Positions 11,331-22,935 of a stretch of DNA of 64,000 nucleotides are shown here, piece after piece (the stretch's first letter is position 1; every line of letters begins with the position of its first letter). A program made the position numbers and the translations under genes. This stretch comes from Cryptomeria japonica (taxonomy: Eukaryota; Streptophyta; Pinopsida; Cupressales; Cupressaceae): contig NC_081412.1 in the NCBI RefSeq assembly GCF_030272615.1, positions 20,995,932 through 21,059,931 of the forward strand, given 5' to 3'. Below the pieces are notes generated by a model that worked only from the letters and a program-made list of their open reading frames with translations, did no database searches and was not told where the DNA came from.

Positions 11331-12963
11331 AAGCTACATCATGATCCTAAGCAGATCATAGGGGATAAGGATGCATGAATACTTACAAGAAGAAAGGTCA
11401 AAGAGAATTCTTGCATGATTTCTGAATTTGAGCCCAAAACATTTAAAGAGGCACATAAAGATGAAGACTGGATTAAGTCTATGGAAGAGGAACTTGACCA
11501 GATAGAAAATAATGGTACATGGTCTTTGGTACCCAGACCTGAGCACAAAAATGTTATTAGCACCAAATGGGTTTTTAGAAACAAGCTGAATGAAGATGGC
11601 ACAGTGGTAAGAAACAAAGCAAGATTGGTATGTAAGGGATATGCTCAAGAAGAAGGAGAAGACTATGGAGAAACCTTTGCTCCAGTAGCTAGATTGGAAG
11701 GAGTTCGAATGCTACTTGCATATGCAACCTTCAAGGGATTCAAAGTGTATAAGATGGATGTAAAATCTGCATTCCTGAATGGAATACTTGAAGAGGAAGT
11801 GTATATAGAGCAACCAGATGGGTTTGCCCCATCAGAAGACAGTGATATGGTATGTAGGCTACATAAAGCCTTGTATGGATTGAAGCAAACACCTAGAGCA
11901 GGTATGAATGTTTACACTCCCATCTTGTGAAGATTGGATTTGAAAGAGCAAGTGAAGACAACAATATCTATCTGAAGACAAAAGGAGATTAGATTCTGAT
12001 CTGTGAAGTGTTTTTGATGACATAATTTTTGGTGGAGATGACAAGATGAGCCATGCATTTGTAGCTGAAATGAAGAAGGAATTTGAGATGTCACTAATAA
12101 GAGAGATTCAGTTCTTCATTGGACTACAATTTCAACAAGTGAAAGATGGTATCTTTATCAATCAGTCCAAGTATGTCAAAGAGCTGTTGAAGACCTTTGG
12201 CATGGAAGACAACAAACCGGTTGGTACACCGATGATGACCAGTTGTAAATTGTCAAAAGAAGATGACTCAACATTGGTGAATGAGAAGGAATATCGATCA
12301 ATGATTGGTAAGTTGCACTATGTAGTACACAATAGACCGTACATTGCACATGTAATGGGCATTGCTGTACATTTCCAGGAAAGTCTAAGAGAATCCCACT
12401 TGGTAGCAGTCAAGCGGATTCTTAGATATCTGAAGGGAACTATAGATTATGGATTGTGGTATCCATACAATAATGATTTCAATCTCAAAGTATTTATAGA
12501 TGCCGATTGGGCTAGTAATGTGGACGTCCGAAAGAGCACAACTGGTGGTGCATTCTTTCTCAGTGGTAGACTAGTCTCATGGATGAGCAAAAAGCAGAGT
12601 TGTATCTCTCAGTCCACAACAGAAGCATAATATGTAGCAACATTTATGAACTGTACCCAGACAATTTGGATGAAGCATGTATTAAGTGGTTTCAAAGTCC
12701 TTGTATCTGAGTCGATGAGTATATTTTGTGACAACACAAGCATAATTAATATTTCCATGAATCCGATATTGCATTCTAGAACCAAGCACTTCAAGCTCAA
12801 GTATCATTTCTTGAGGGAGAAAGTTCAGAACAAAGAGGTTGTATTGGAACATGTTTCCAGTAAGGAGCAGTTAGCAGATATATTCACCAAGCCTCTACTG
12901 AAGGCTACATTTACCTATTTAAGAGGTAAATTAGGGGTGCTGCCCCTTCAAGAGGTGAACTAA
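11331..12963 (+). pseudogene. Copia-A reverse transcriptase and RNase H
   Basis: RT starts near [20 protein letters not shown] and has [13 protein letters not shown] and YGLKQTPRA, then breaks at 11930. The catalytic FVDD box near 12010 (gtgtttttgatgacataat) has lost bases, which both removes the Val and shifts the frame. The remainder is open from 12046 (SLIREIQFFIGLQFQQ, RPYIAHVMGIAVHF, RILRYLKGTIDYGLWY). RNase H runs through DADWASN, GRLVSWMSKKQSC and CDNTSIINIS to LGVLPLQEVN at 12963. A GAA-to-TAA stop sits at the TEAEY box near 12628. Confidence 0.9.
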
Positions 12964-13210
12964 AGGTATGTGCTCCACATCAGTCAGGTATTGCATTGTC
13001 AAATCTTTTTCAGGATTGGTGTGTTGAAGGATGCCACTCCTCAGGGGGAGCAACATAGTAGATCATGGATGTTTGTGCCTCCACTTTGGCATTGTTGTCA
13101 AAGGGGGAGAAGATGTGAAGTAGAGAAGATATCTGCAGTATTGAAGACAAATTATTGAAGAAGATGTAGAGATATCTTTGTATATTTCCATCAATGCCAA
13201 AGGGGGAGAT
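12964..13210 (+). repeat. Copia-A multiple polypurine tracts
   Basis: Three PPT-like runs: tcagggggag (13041-13050), caaagggggaga (about 13099-13110) and ccaaagggggagat (13199-13210); the last abuts the 3' LTR. Multiplied PPTs upstream of the 3' LTR are a published trait of the Sirevirus lineage of Ty1/copia. Confidence 0.75.
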
Positions 13211-14676
13211 TGTTGGCATATGAGCAGAGTTTGATGACATGGTATGATATTGAATGTTGTCATTGATGTCAATATGCTGAAATATGAACTGGTATATTGA
13301 AGAAAGCAAATTGGCAAGTGAACTGGTATGATGATGTGAACCGGTATATGTGAAAAGGTGAAACAGTATGTTGGAATGTGAACTAGTATATGCAAAGTTT
13401 GTATCGGGGTTTCATTTGATATGACTACCGGTTGGTAGTCTCAGCTTCAGGGTTTCTGGTTGATGCATTCCAAGTCTGTGTGATTTGACTGATGACATCC
13501 TATGATGAGTTAGGATTGAAATGAAGATCAAATCGTGTTGCCATGTCAGCCTTGTGCGCGTGAATAATCTCCTTGAGGATCTTGCATGAAGAAGATTGAT
13601 TCTATCTACCTCAGGAATGTGCAAAATCTTAGTAAATGGTGGAGAATGCATGATGAGTTATCAGCTTCCAGAAGCGGTGAAGAATAGACGATGGAGGACA
13701 TCTTGAGATTTGTTCAAGATTGTTTTACCCTATGTAATGTGATTAAATGATCAGGATTGGACTGACTGTATTGTTAAACTAGATGCTTAGGGTTTTAGGT
13801 TTTGGCTACCGACCTAATCGGTGTCTATAAGGTCGATGATGATTCAAATTTGAAGTTGTTGGGAAATGAATGTGTGAAGTGATTCTTGCCAGACCGGAGC
13901 AATGAGTAGAGATCTGTAGAGTGTGATTGTAGATGTAAAGGAATTGAAGTGGATTTGCCTTGGCACTAAGTGCTATTATCAGACCAGTGTATTACCTGTT
14001 GACTTCTAACCATTTCAGTAGATGGAAAATCCCTTTACCAGGTAGCTTTAACAGGCTTTTTGTAAATCCTTTAACAGGGTGACTCAAAATCATTGAGTTC
14101 TTTAAATCCTTTGACAAGGTAACCTTTAATAGGGTTTTAATCTCTAACTGGGTATTTAGCCATCCCTTAACCGGGTGATCCCTAGCAGGATCGGTTCCTA
14201 GTAGAACCTATTGTAAAGTCTTTAACTGGACTAGGCTCCTAACAGAGCAGACTTCAGAAGAGTTCAAGAACAACTTGTGGGTATTCATCCCCACCATGGT
14301 TTTTCCTAGTTGGGTTTCCAAGTGAAAAATCAGTGTGTTATGTGTGATACTTTTTCATGTGATGTTTTAGTGTTTTCTGTTAAGTGGTAAAAGCATGCTG
14401 ATCCAATGGTCTTTATATTTCTGATGCATTACCTGCTTAAGCATATGGGTGGAGTTGAGATGAGATATTAGGTTTTGAGAAGATCTAGATGTTGCCGGTT
14501 TATGTCTTTCACAGTCATACTGTGTTTTATCGGTAGTGCCTTTATTTAGATCAGTGATACTGTTTGCCAGTTAGTGCAGTCTTTGCAGTTTAAGTTGTTT
14601 AAAATTTTTTTGTGTGTACTGATTCACCCCCCCTCTCAGTACCTATTGGGTATTTACTATTCATCATTATTCATCA
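13211..14676 (+). repeat. Copia-A 3' LTR
   Basis: Starts TGTTGGCATATGAGC and ends CATTATTCATCA; collinear with 7362-8830. Followed directly by TGCAC (TSD). It carries the same U3 array (13285-13395), R/U5 box (14290-14350) and terminal poly-C motif (14621-14640). Confidence 0.93.
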
Positions 14677-15895
14677 TGCACACCATCACTCATATTTCCC
14701 AAAATTTGCTCTTCCGGGTGATTCAACTGTACATACCAGTTGGGGACCTTCTTGGATGCTACCTCTGGTTCAGTATCTAACTGAACTTCATGTTCATCAC
14801 TAGAGTCATCATACCGGTTAACCTATGGTTGACATCCTTTGTGCATATCTTCATTAAGTTTTACATGGACACTCTCAACTACTCTTTTTAGTCTTTTATT
14901 GTAGCATTTGTAGGCTTTGCTGTTAGATGAGTAACCAAGGAAGATTCCTTCATCACTCCTGGAGTCAAAACTTCCTAGACCATCCATATCTTTCTTGATA
15001 AAGCAGTTGCTTCCAAATACTTTGAAGTATTTGACTGATGGCTTCTAGTCATACCACAACTCATAAGGTGTCATTTTTTTGTTTGTTCTTAATTGAACCT
15101 GGTTCAAAGTATATGCAGCAGTATGAGCAACTTCTTTCCAATACGTGTCCAACAGATTGGCCTCATTTAACATGGTTCTGGTCATTTCCTTGACTGTCCT
15201 GTTCTTCCTTTCTACCACACCATTTTGATGTGGTGTCCTAGGAGCAGAGTATTGCCTTCTAATTCCATGTTTTTCACAATAATCTTCAAATTCATTTGAT
15301 GTGAACTCTCCACCCCTGTCTGATCTTAGGTATTTTAATATGTACCCACTTTCCTTTTCCAACATCTTCTGAAAGGTCTTGAATCTTTCAAATGCTTATG
15401 ATTTATCTTGCAGAAAGGTCACCCATGTCATTCTTGAGTAGTCATCAATGAAAAGCATAAAGTATCTTTCACCTACAAGTGCTCTTGTCCGAGTCAGACC
15501 ACACAGATTTGTATGCACAATTTCAAGTGGTCTTGAGGTGTTGTGCTCCTTTGTCCTGAAACTCACTTTAGTTTTCTTACCTTTTACACATTCATCACAA
15601 AATGTGTTTACCGGTTTGATGATGGGTGGAATATTCCTTACAAACCCCTTCTTGCTTACTGCAACTAAGTTATCAAAATTTATGTGGCCTAATCTTCTAT
15701 GCCACAACCAACTTTCATCTAGTTGTCCTAACATACATTGGGACTCATAGAATTCCTTTAGATTATAAACATTTCCAACTATTCTCTTTCCTTCTACCAC
15801 AAATTTACCGGTACTGTCTTTCTTTATCTGGCAAACGGTTGAGTCAAAGGTGAATTTGTAACCTTTGTCACACATCTGACTTACACTCACAAATT
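14677..15895 (-). pseudogene. Copia-B integrase and pre-integrase region
   Basis: Minus strand, from about 15895 downward: VSQMCDKGYKFTFDS, the zinc-binding ESWLWHRRLGHINFDN...FCDECVKGKK, the core VHTNLCGL (first catalytic Asp replaced by Asn), DDYSRMTWVTFLQDKS, then after one TAA the core continues KYLRSDRGGEFTSNEF and QNGVVERKNRTVKEM. The C-terminal part DEGIFLGYSSNSKAYKCYN runs to the Copia-A insertion at 14677. The stop after ELWYD near 15045 and another near 14830 are mutations. RSD and ERK residues are kept; only the first Asp differs. Confidence 0.9.
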
Positions 15896-18314
15896 ATGCT
15901 TTAGGCCTTCCACATATTATACATCATGTGCCTTCAGTTTTCCATCAATGCTTAGAGTTCCTTTTCCCTTTATTTTTATGGAGGAATTATCTCCAAATCT
16001 TACTGATCCACCATTCCAATATTCAAGTTTAATGAATTTCTTTTTGTCACCAGTCATATGGTTTGAACAACCACTATCTACCACCCATAGATTTTTCCTT
16101 TCAGCATGCAAGGCAGTTTTTACTATGAGACTTGATTCTACCTTTTCTTTTTCTTTCTCAACCCAAACTGATTTGATTTCCTTCTCTTTGTCAACTGTTG
16201 TATTGAGCTCAAGTTTAGTTACCAGCTCTTGATCTGGATTTGCCTTCATCTGCTTGATCTTCTTGTTTTTGCATAATTTTGCTATGTGTCCAAATTCTTG
16301 ACAGTTATAGCACTTTACATTTTCATTTAAGGGGACATCCTTAAAATTATTGTAGGGTACTGGTTTATTCTTCCTACAATCAAAACTCTTATGACCATAT
16401 CCATTGCACTGATAGAAGACAACATTCACATCTTGGAGTGCATTAAATGGATTTCTACTTTCATAACTCATATAGGGCTTATTAATTAACCTACGGTCAG
16501 CTATTCTATGCCCAAATTTGTTACACCGGTAACAGTAACCATGAAAGTTTGAAACATACTGGTTAGGTTGTCTTGGTCCTGAATGGAACTGCCTCATTGG
16601 GGGTCTTCCCTTCTTGTTGTTAAATCTAGTAAATCCTTCATGGTCAATTCTTTCATTTCTCCTTGGGTCTGCATATTGGTGCAAGAAGTGTGTCGTCCGA
16701 TTCATTGCTGCATACCGATTTGAGTGGCGATTTCCAACAACATTTGCATATGTCATTTTGCTGGTATCCTTGCTTAAAGTGAATGTTTTATTTTCTTCAC
16801 CTTTAATTGAAGAGGTCAACATTATTTGTTTGTCAGATCTCTCTTTGTGGGTTGAACTTTGACCTCCTTCAAAGCCTAAGCCACTGGTGTCTTTGGATTG
16901 CTTTTGTTTGCTCAACATCTTATCTAAGGCCTCAATACTGCCTTCATACTTGCTCCTCATTTTTATTTCTTCCTTACTTTCTTCAAGCTCCTTTTTGTGC
17001 TTTACTATCTCTACTTCCAACTCTTGATGCTCCTTTTCTTTCTTTGTCAGATCAGAGGTTGTAGCTTCACAAATCCTCTTAGTTTCTTCCAGCTGCAATT
17101 TCAAGTCAGATATGACTTGACCAGACTCATCCAGAGACTACTTCAAGAGATCTTGTTCATTTACTGCAATAAGCTTAAACCTCTTGAGTTCTCTTCTTGT
17201 TTCACTCAATTCTTCAAGTGCACTAATAAGTTTTCTCTCCAAATCCACTCCAGCTTCAATATCCTCTTCTTTCTCATCTTCATCATCTGGTCTATCAAGT
17301 TTGATGAAGATATTGACTTTTCTGTCATTCTCATGGTAATCATCTTCTGATGCATTTTCATCATCTGTTGTGTCATCCTCAATGGTATATAGAATATTTT
17401 GGTTCCAATAACCTCTCCTTCCCTACCGGTAGTCATTCCTTTCTCTGTCTTTGCCGACAGGTCTTCTGAACTCTCTTGACTCATCTCCACTGGTTTCTTT
17501 GTGAGAAAAATTTGCAGCAAAGTGTCCTACCTTTCCACAGTTGAAGCATTTAAGTGGTAGCTTTCCTTTGTACTGGTTGGATCCTATTTTGAGCTTCCTG
17601 ACAAAGTTTTCTACTTCTGCATCAGAGTCTTCACTAGATTCTTTATGAGTAGTAGCTTCTTTGCCCTTTTTGGTGATGTTGAATGCTACTTCTTTCCTTG
17701 AGGAAGTATCACTGGCTATTCTCATCTCATAGGTTGTTAGAGAGCCCAATAACTCATCCATTGTAAAATTCTTCAGATCCTTGGCTTCTTCTATGGTTGA
17801 CACCTTAGTATCATATTTGGGAGTTAGAGATCTAAGTATCTTCTTGACAAGAATCTCATCTGCAATCTCTTCTCCAAGTCCTCTAATAGTATTCATAGTT
17901 TCATCAAATCTGTGAAGATAGTCTGCAATCCTTTTCATCATCTTTCATTTTTATGCTTTCAAGTTGGCCCCTTAGTGTTTGCAACTTGGCTTCTTTGACT
18001 TTTGCATCTCCATCAAACAACATCTACAATTTTTCCCAAGTCTCCTTTGCTGAAACACAATGCATGACTTTGACAAATTCATTATTAGATAGTCCACTCA
18101 AGATAGCATGTTTTGCCTTTGCATTATTCTCATACTCCTTTTTTGCATCTGGATCAGTGGGAGGAGCATTAGGAAAAACATACCCATTCTTGACCGACAT
18201 CCACACATAAAAACCAAGAGAGGAGATATAGGTTTCCATTCTTCTTCTCCAGAAGACATAGTTGGACCCATCAAACATGGGGGCTTTTGAGGAAGTAGAC
18301 TCACTTCTTTCCAT
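15896..18314 (-). pseudogene. Copia-B extended Gag and protease
   Basis: ATG near 18314 (MERSESTSSKAPMFDG) starts a copia Gag with the WRRRMETYISSLGFYVW helix; TAG at 18024 and a damaged stretch near 17950 follow. Gag continues from 17941 (KKILRSLTPKYDTKVSTIEE; knuckle CFNCGKVGHFAANF, last Cys lost). Next come an acidic Asp/Glu-rich tract (about 17390-17250), a long coiled coil (about 17230-16900), the motif DTSGLGFEGG, a basic linker, and three more knuckle-like repeats (CYRCNKFGHRIADR, FYQCNGYGHKSFDC, CYNCQEFGHIAKLC). The retropepsin WVVDSGCSNHMTGDKKKF lies near 16090-15950. The coiled coil + GLGF + multi-knuckle half is the part that resembles ORF1 of N1-N3. Confidence 0.85.
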
Positions 18315-18367
18315 TGTGTTCAAAGTCCAGAATCTACCCAAGGTTTGAAGATAACTAGGAACCCTTG

Positions 18368-18379
18368 ATCTGATACTAA
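18368..18379 (-). promoter_or_regulatory. Copia-B primer-binding site (two mismatches)
   Basis: On the minus strand it reads TAGTATCAGATC against the expected TGGTATCAGAGC, adjacent to the LTR end at 18381. Confidence 0.7.
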
Positions 18380-18380
18380 T

Positions 18381-19381
18381 TGTTGAACACAAAATACCAT
18401 TGAGAGGGGGGTGAATCAGTGGTTTCTAAGCTTTTTGCTTTTCTGATCTAACCTCAAAATATCAGTTATTCACTTAACTACCAAATAGTCATACCGATAA
18501 TACAAGAAAGAAGACCAAAGAGATCATTCACACACAAGTAACTTCACAACACCAGATTTATGAGGAAAACCCAATATGGGAAAAAACCTCGGTGAGAAAA
18601 TCTACTGGAGACTACTGCTCCAATCCAACCTCATAGGTAAAACACTAACTTACAAAGATTTTGGGCACCAACCCAAGGAGCACCAACCCCTGCACCAAGC
18701 TTCAACTTGGCGATGTATATTGAAATAGTATTTGAATACAATTAAGGCTTCTTGTTGCAAATGAATTCTTCAACTCTTTAATCAAATAAATCTCTATTGA
18801 TTGACAGTCTTTTATCCTTCTCACACATAGTCTCTCAACATACTATGTCACACTTGGATGCTACCTAATCTACCACACCTTGTCGGTTAGGCTCAACTAC
18901 AAGATTATAGTTTTGTCGGTAGAATCCTCTTACTGGTACGCTTGCTCACGCACACTACAAATTTCTTTGAAATCTCTCTATGGATCACAATCCTTTTCCT
19001 TGCTCACTCTCTCTTCTCTTATCCTTCTTCACTCTCTCTTCTCTTCACCTTCATGACTAGCAACAACACGTTCTATCTTGAGCTCTTATTTCTTATGCCG
19101 TGATTTCCTGCCATAACGCAATTCAAAAAACTTGAGTGGTAAGGGTTTCCTCTTTTTGACACAATCTTCATGAGATCCAATCCCGCCTATCTTGGATTGA
19201 TCACCTGTCCTTCAAGGATGCACCTGTACACAATTTCCATTATCCAAGACACATTTTTTGGAAATGGCAATCTCGAATCAGATCTTCTGTCATGAAATCA
19301 ATCAACACAAAGTATTTCAGTAGTTTCCTTTTTGAGGACTTCCTCAATCGGATTTCCTTTACATTGATTCAGGTGCCAACT
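18381..19381 (-). repeat. Copia-B 5' LTR (outer end uncertain)
   Basis: On the plus strand it begins TGTTGAACACAAAATACC with the shared ttgagaggggggtgaatcag motif (18400-18420) and the R/U5 box (acaccagatttatgagg...gggaaaaaacctcggtgag, 18550-18597). I place the outer end at ggtgccaact (19372-19381) because LTRs here end in tgccaaca on this strand. The matching 3' LTR lies outside the window, so this edge is not verified. Confidence 0.6.
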
Positions 19382-19736
19382 GCTCCCTAATATTCCTCTG
19401 TCATTCCTTCTTCCTCGAGCTGAAATCAGTCAGATACAATCCCATGATTTGTGGATCCTTCATTAATGGTGATTGACTATTTCATCGACCCTGTCGATGA
19501 GGCTTTACCAACCACAACACGTTTGCCACCTTTGCTCCACATGGCATTACAACGATCAAGACATGAACTTGTGGATAGCTTAATTTGGATCATTAATTTC
19601 ATATCTGATTTAGGAACACATTTCACTCATTAATTTAATTTTCCTAAGTCAACATTTAGAGTGCTTGCATTGGTTAAAATTGAACATTTTCTTCTATTTT
19701 GCATATGTTATCATTTGAAAGAGGAAAATATTTGTC

Positions 19737-21384
19737 ATGATGCATTCATTTCATAAATATGATAATGGCTTAGCTTCCATTGCTTCAATTTTTCCACCTC
19801 TTAAAGAACCTCCTCCTATCTATGACAACATTTTAGTGCCTAAAAGAGTTGTTACCAACTCCTTCAAAACTCTCCCATGCTCTAAGGATGAAGAGTTGAA
19901 GAGTGATCTTGACAATTCTCCTAAAATGTACCCTTCCCATTTAGCTATCTTAGAGGAAGAGGATGATATCATAAACACCTTTCTTAATGTTACTTTACCT
20001 TCTTTACATGATGCCTCTCTAAGTGAAAAGTTATTGATGGACATTGACTTATCTTCTCCTAAATTTGGTCTTATCAATGGGGGCATGTTAGTGCAACAAG
20101 AAGTTATGATCACTTCTTTCAAATATCTCCTTCCTAAGCATGAATCTTTGGAGAAAGATGTTCATCTCCATCCTAGAGAATACTCCCCTTAGGAGGATAA
20201 TTTTATGCAAGAAGATTGTATTGTGCCTTTTTTTACTAGTGATGACATTTCCTCTTTTGACTTCAACAAAATTCCCACTAGAGATGATGCATTAATGAGA
20301 AATGATTCTCCTTGCCTCGAAGCTTGTCTTACCCATAAAGATGCCTTAGAAAAAGATCATAATCACTTTCCTTAATTCTCTCTCCCCTAAAGATCCTATT
20401 GAACACATTTTGAGGCAAAAAGATGATTTAAACACATGTAGTGATGCTCTCCCTCCTAAGGATGAAGAATTAATGAACAATGTTATCCCTTCTCCCAAAA
20501 TTGGCAATAACAATAAGGACATCTTTGTGCAAGATATTTCTAATAATTTTCTCAAAGACCTCACTATTTGGGATGAACCATTAGAAGAAGGTGTTGATTA
20601 TTCTCTACTATATGAGAGTAACCGCCTTGATAGTATCTCACCTTTCATGAATCTCAATCATTTTTCCTTTAAAGGTAAGGCATCTCCTTCTCCCCAAATG
20701 GGTTCTACTCATAAGGATACCTTAGTTCAAGAAGAAATTGTTAACATATCTTTCAAAGGTCTCCCTCTCAAAGGTGAAACTTTAGAGAGTAACATTGATC
20801 CTTCTCCTAGAGAGTCTATTCCTCATGTAGGTCCTTTGATGATAAAGGATGATATGACCTTTCCTACTAATACTCTTCCTTCTAAAACATCAATGGCTAC
20901 TCCTAGTCTACCTCCTAATATTGATCTTATCCATGATAAAATTTTAGTGCAAGAAGAGACTATCAACAATTCTTCCAACAATCTTGTCCATTCTTCTTCT
21001 AAAATTCATAAGGACACCTTTAATACTCCCAAACCATCTTCAATGAATTTGATACATGTGAATGAAACACCTAATAAAACCCTCTTCATAGTTCAAGGTG
21101 ATTCTCCTTCTCAAAGTTCTCAATGTAAGCCTGTCTTAGTGGTTCAAGGTGGTTATGCTAATGATTATTTTTTCACTCCTAAGAAACCTATTATTAATGT
21201 GCAAGGAGGTTATCCTACTAAGAGCCCTTATGTGTATTCTAAGAAAATAACTGAAGAGAGTTATCATATGATTTCTCATACCTACAACACAAGAAACAAT
21301 AGGCAACCTAATCCTCCTTCAGTTATCCCAACTTCACTTCCTCGCTCTCGATCTAGTTTTCCACAAGTACCTCGTATATCATAG
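19737..21384 (+). pseudogene. Gypsy-G repeat-rich polyprotein region of unknown function
   Basis: Open 19737-20192, then TAG, readable to about 20372, a one-base frame change, and open from there (ATG at 20410) to 21384. It is built from degenerate repeats of about 40-60 residues with a core like SPK(I/M)G..KD.LVQEE.I..SFK.LP, seen at least four times (near 20075, 20490, 20690 and 20930). Near the end there are three VQG(G/D) units (FIVQGDSP, VVQGGYAND, NVQGGYPTK). It ends in a basic stretch (YNTRNNRQ). Ser/Pro/Asp-rich and probably disordered. It sits where a Gag or linker would be, but I see no zinc knuckle or capsid motif. Confidence 0.6.
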
Positions 21385-22039
21385 ACTCTTAGTAAGGAGT
21401 ATGATCTCATTGAAAAAATTAAACCTACATCTTCCAAGATTTCTATTTGGGATTTGGTTCAAGCTTCACTTGCTTATCATGGGATGTTATAAGATTTTTT
21501 GAAAAAATTAGATGTCCCACCTGCAGTGACACCTAATAACATGGCTTCTTTGATTGGTCCTACAAAAAAACCCAAAGCTCAAATTGTATTCACACAAGAT
21601 GAGTTACCTTCTCATGAAATCCAACATCAATATGATCCTCTTATGATTGTGGTTATTATCAACGATACTTCTATAAGACGAACCCTTGTGGACAATAGAT
21701 TTGGCCTTAATGTTTGCGGTGTGGACTTATTGGATTAGAGTGGATCGTTCTCTGATTGAACTTGCTTGTATTTCTATTCAAGGCTTTGATAATGTTGCTA
21801 AACAATCTTTAGGTATCATAACCTTTCCTATTAACGTGGGTCCTATTACTTTACCTACACCTTTTCATGTCATGCCTGGTAAATTGACATATAACCTTCT
21901 ATTAAGGAGACCTTGGATTCATAGCATGCAAGTTGTCCCCTCAAATTTGCATAGGCAAGTCAAGTTAATTTACAACAATACGACACACATCTTATTAGCT
22001 GATACCAATCTTCAACCTCCATTAAAATCTGGATCTTAA
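21385..22039 (+). pseudogene. Gypsy-G retropepsin-like protease (frameshifted, active-site Gly lost)
   Basis: The lead-in SKISIWDLVQASLAYHGML and DVPPAVTPNNMASLIG match the segment preceding the protease in plant Ty3/gypsy polyproteins. The core reads TLVDNRFGLNVCGVD; relatives have VDNGSSLNV, so the catalytic D-N-G is now D-N-R. A frameshift near 21733 moves the rest (VDRSLIELACISIQGFD, GIITFPINVGPITLP, NLLLRRPWIHSMQVVPSNLH) into the next frame. The RPWIH...VPS.LH end is diagnostic of this protease group. A TAG after GML at about 21490 is a further break. Confidence 0.82.
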
Positions 22040-22935
22040 TGTTCAAATATTTCCCATTCTTCTCTAGATCTTCCTACTTCTTCCAATACATCTATTTCCT
22101 TCAATAATCATGTTCCTTCTAGTACTCTTGATTCTTGTACTCAATCAAAATCTCCTCCCAAAGATATCTTTTCTCCCAAAGGAGTTTTGTTAGATGATGA
22201 TTGGGATCTCTATACTTTAACCCTACTTTTATAAGAGAGTATAGAGTATCTTGGAAAGAATCTAAGACTGAGAAGGAGAAATTTAAGGAGGAACCTAAAG
22301 AGAAACCCACTGTGTCTAAACAACTAAGTAATCACTTTTTGGCTGCTTCTAATCCAAATAATTCTTCAAATCCTTCCTCTAATTCATATAGCACTAAGAC
22401 CTATGAGGTGCAACCATCTCTCTCTAATTTGGCATCCCTTTATGGTCCTGGTTTTCACATTTTAGCTACGAGTGGCTATGATGGCAATGGTTATGGCACA
22501 AATGAACAAGGAATTAAAGTTCCCTTAGAACATAACACACATGAAGCTTCATTTGGACTTGGATATAATCCTTCTAAGCCCACCAAAGAATCTAAAAGAA
22601 CATCTCTCAATGTAAATGCTATATTTAGTAGTGATGATGACCTCATTTCAATTAAACCATCTTCTACTTCTTTCAACACTCATCCCCCTCATAAGGAAAT
22701 CTTGGTGATGAACAAATCTCTTTACGAATCTCCTCAAGAGATTTCTAATCCCACGTATGAGACTTTATCTTCTACTTATTCTAAAATCCCTTCTTCTAGG
22801 AATAAGGCTCTAATTAATTACACTTATCCCTCTCCTAAGATTTCTTGTATGCAAGAAAAGTATGACTTAGTGACCTATTCTTCTCCTATAAACTTCCCTC
22901 TTTCTAAAGACATTTTAACATTGATCGTCATATAA
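22040..22935 (+). pseudogene. Gypsy-G G-patch protein region
   Basis: Downstream of the protease after one frame change near 22216. Residues encoded by about 22438-22569 (HILATSGYDGNGYGTNEQG, then IKVPLEH and FGLGYNP) fit the G-patch pattern: aromatic-Gly, GxGxG, an xQGI turn and a closing GLGY. G-patches bind RNA or RNA helicases and are known next to the protease in some retroelements, including betaretroviruses and some plant Ty3/gypsy lineages. The rest is Ser/Pro-rich. The frame ends at 22935, 30 bp before the Copia-E insertion. Confidence 0.7.

Larger units (their letters stand above)
7362..14676 (+). mobile_element. Copia-A: full-length Ty1/copia element with decayed genes
   Basis: Two LTRs of about 1469 and 1466 bp, a PBS matching initiator tRNA-Met, gag-PR-IN-RT-RH order, several PPTs and a perfect TSD. 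It is inserted into Copia-B in the opposite orientation. The first 230 bp of the two LTRs differ at about 7% of sites (hand count, mostly transitions), so it is old. Coding parts have numerous stops and at least three frame changes. Confidence 0.93.
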
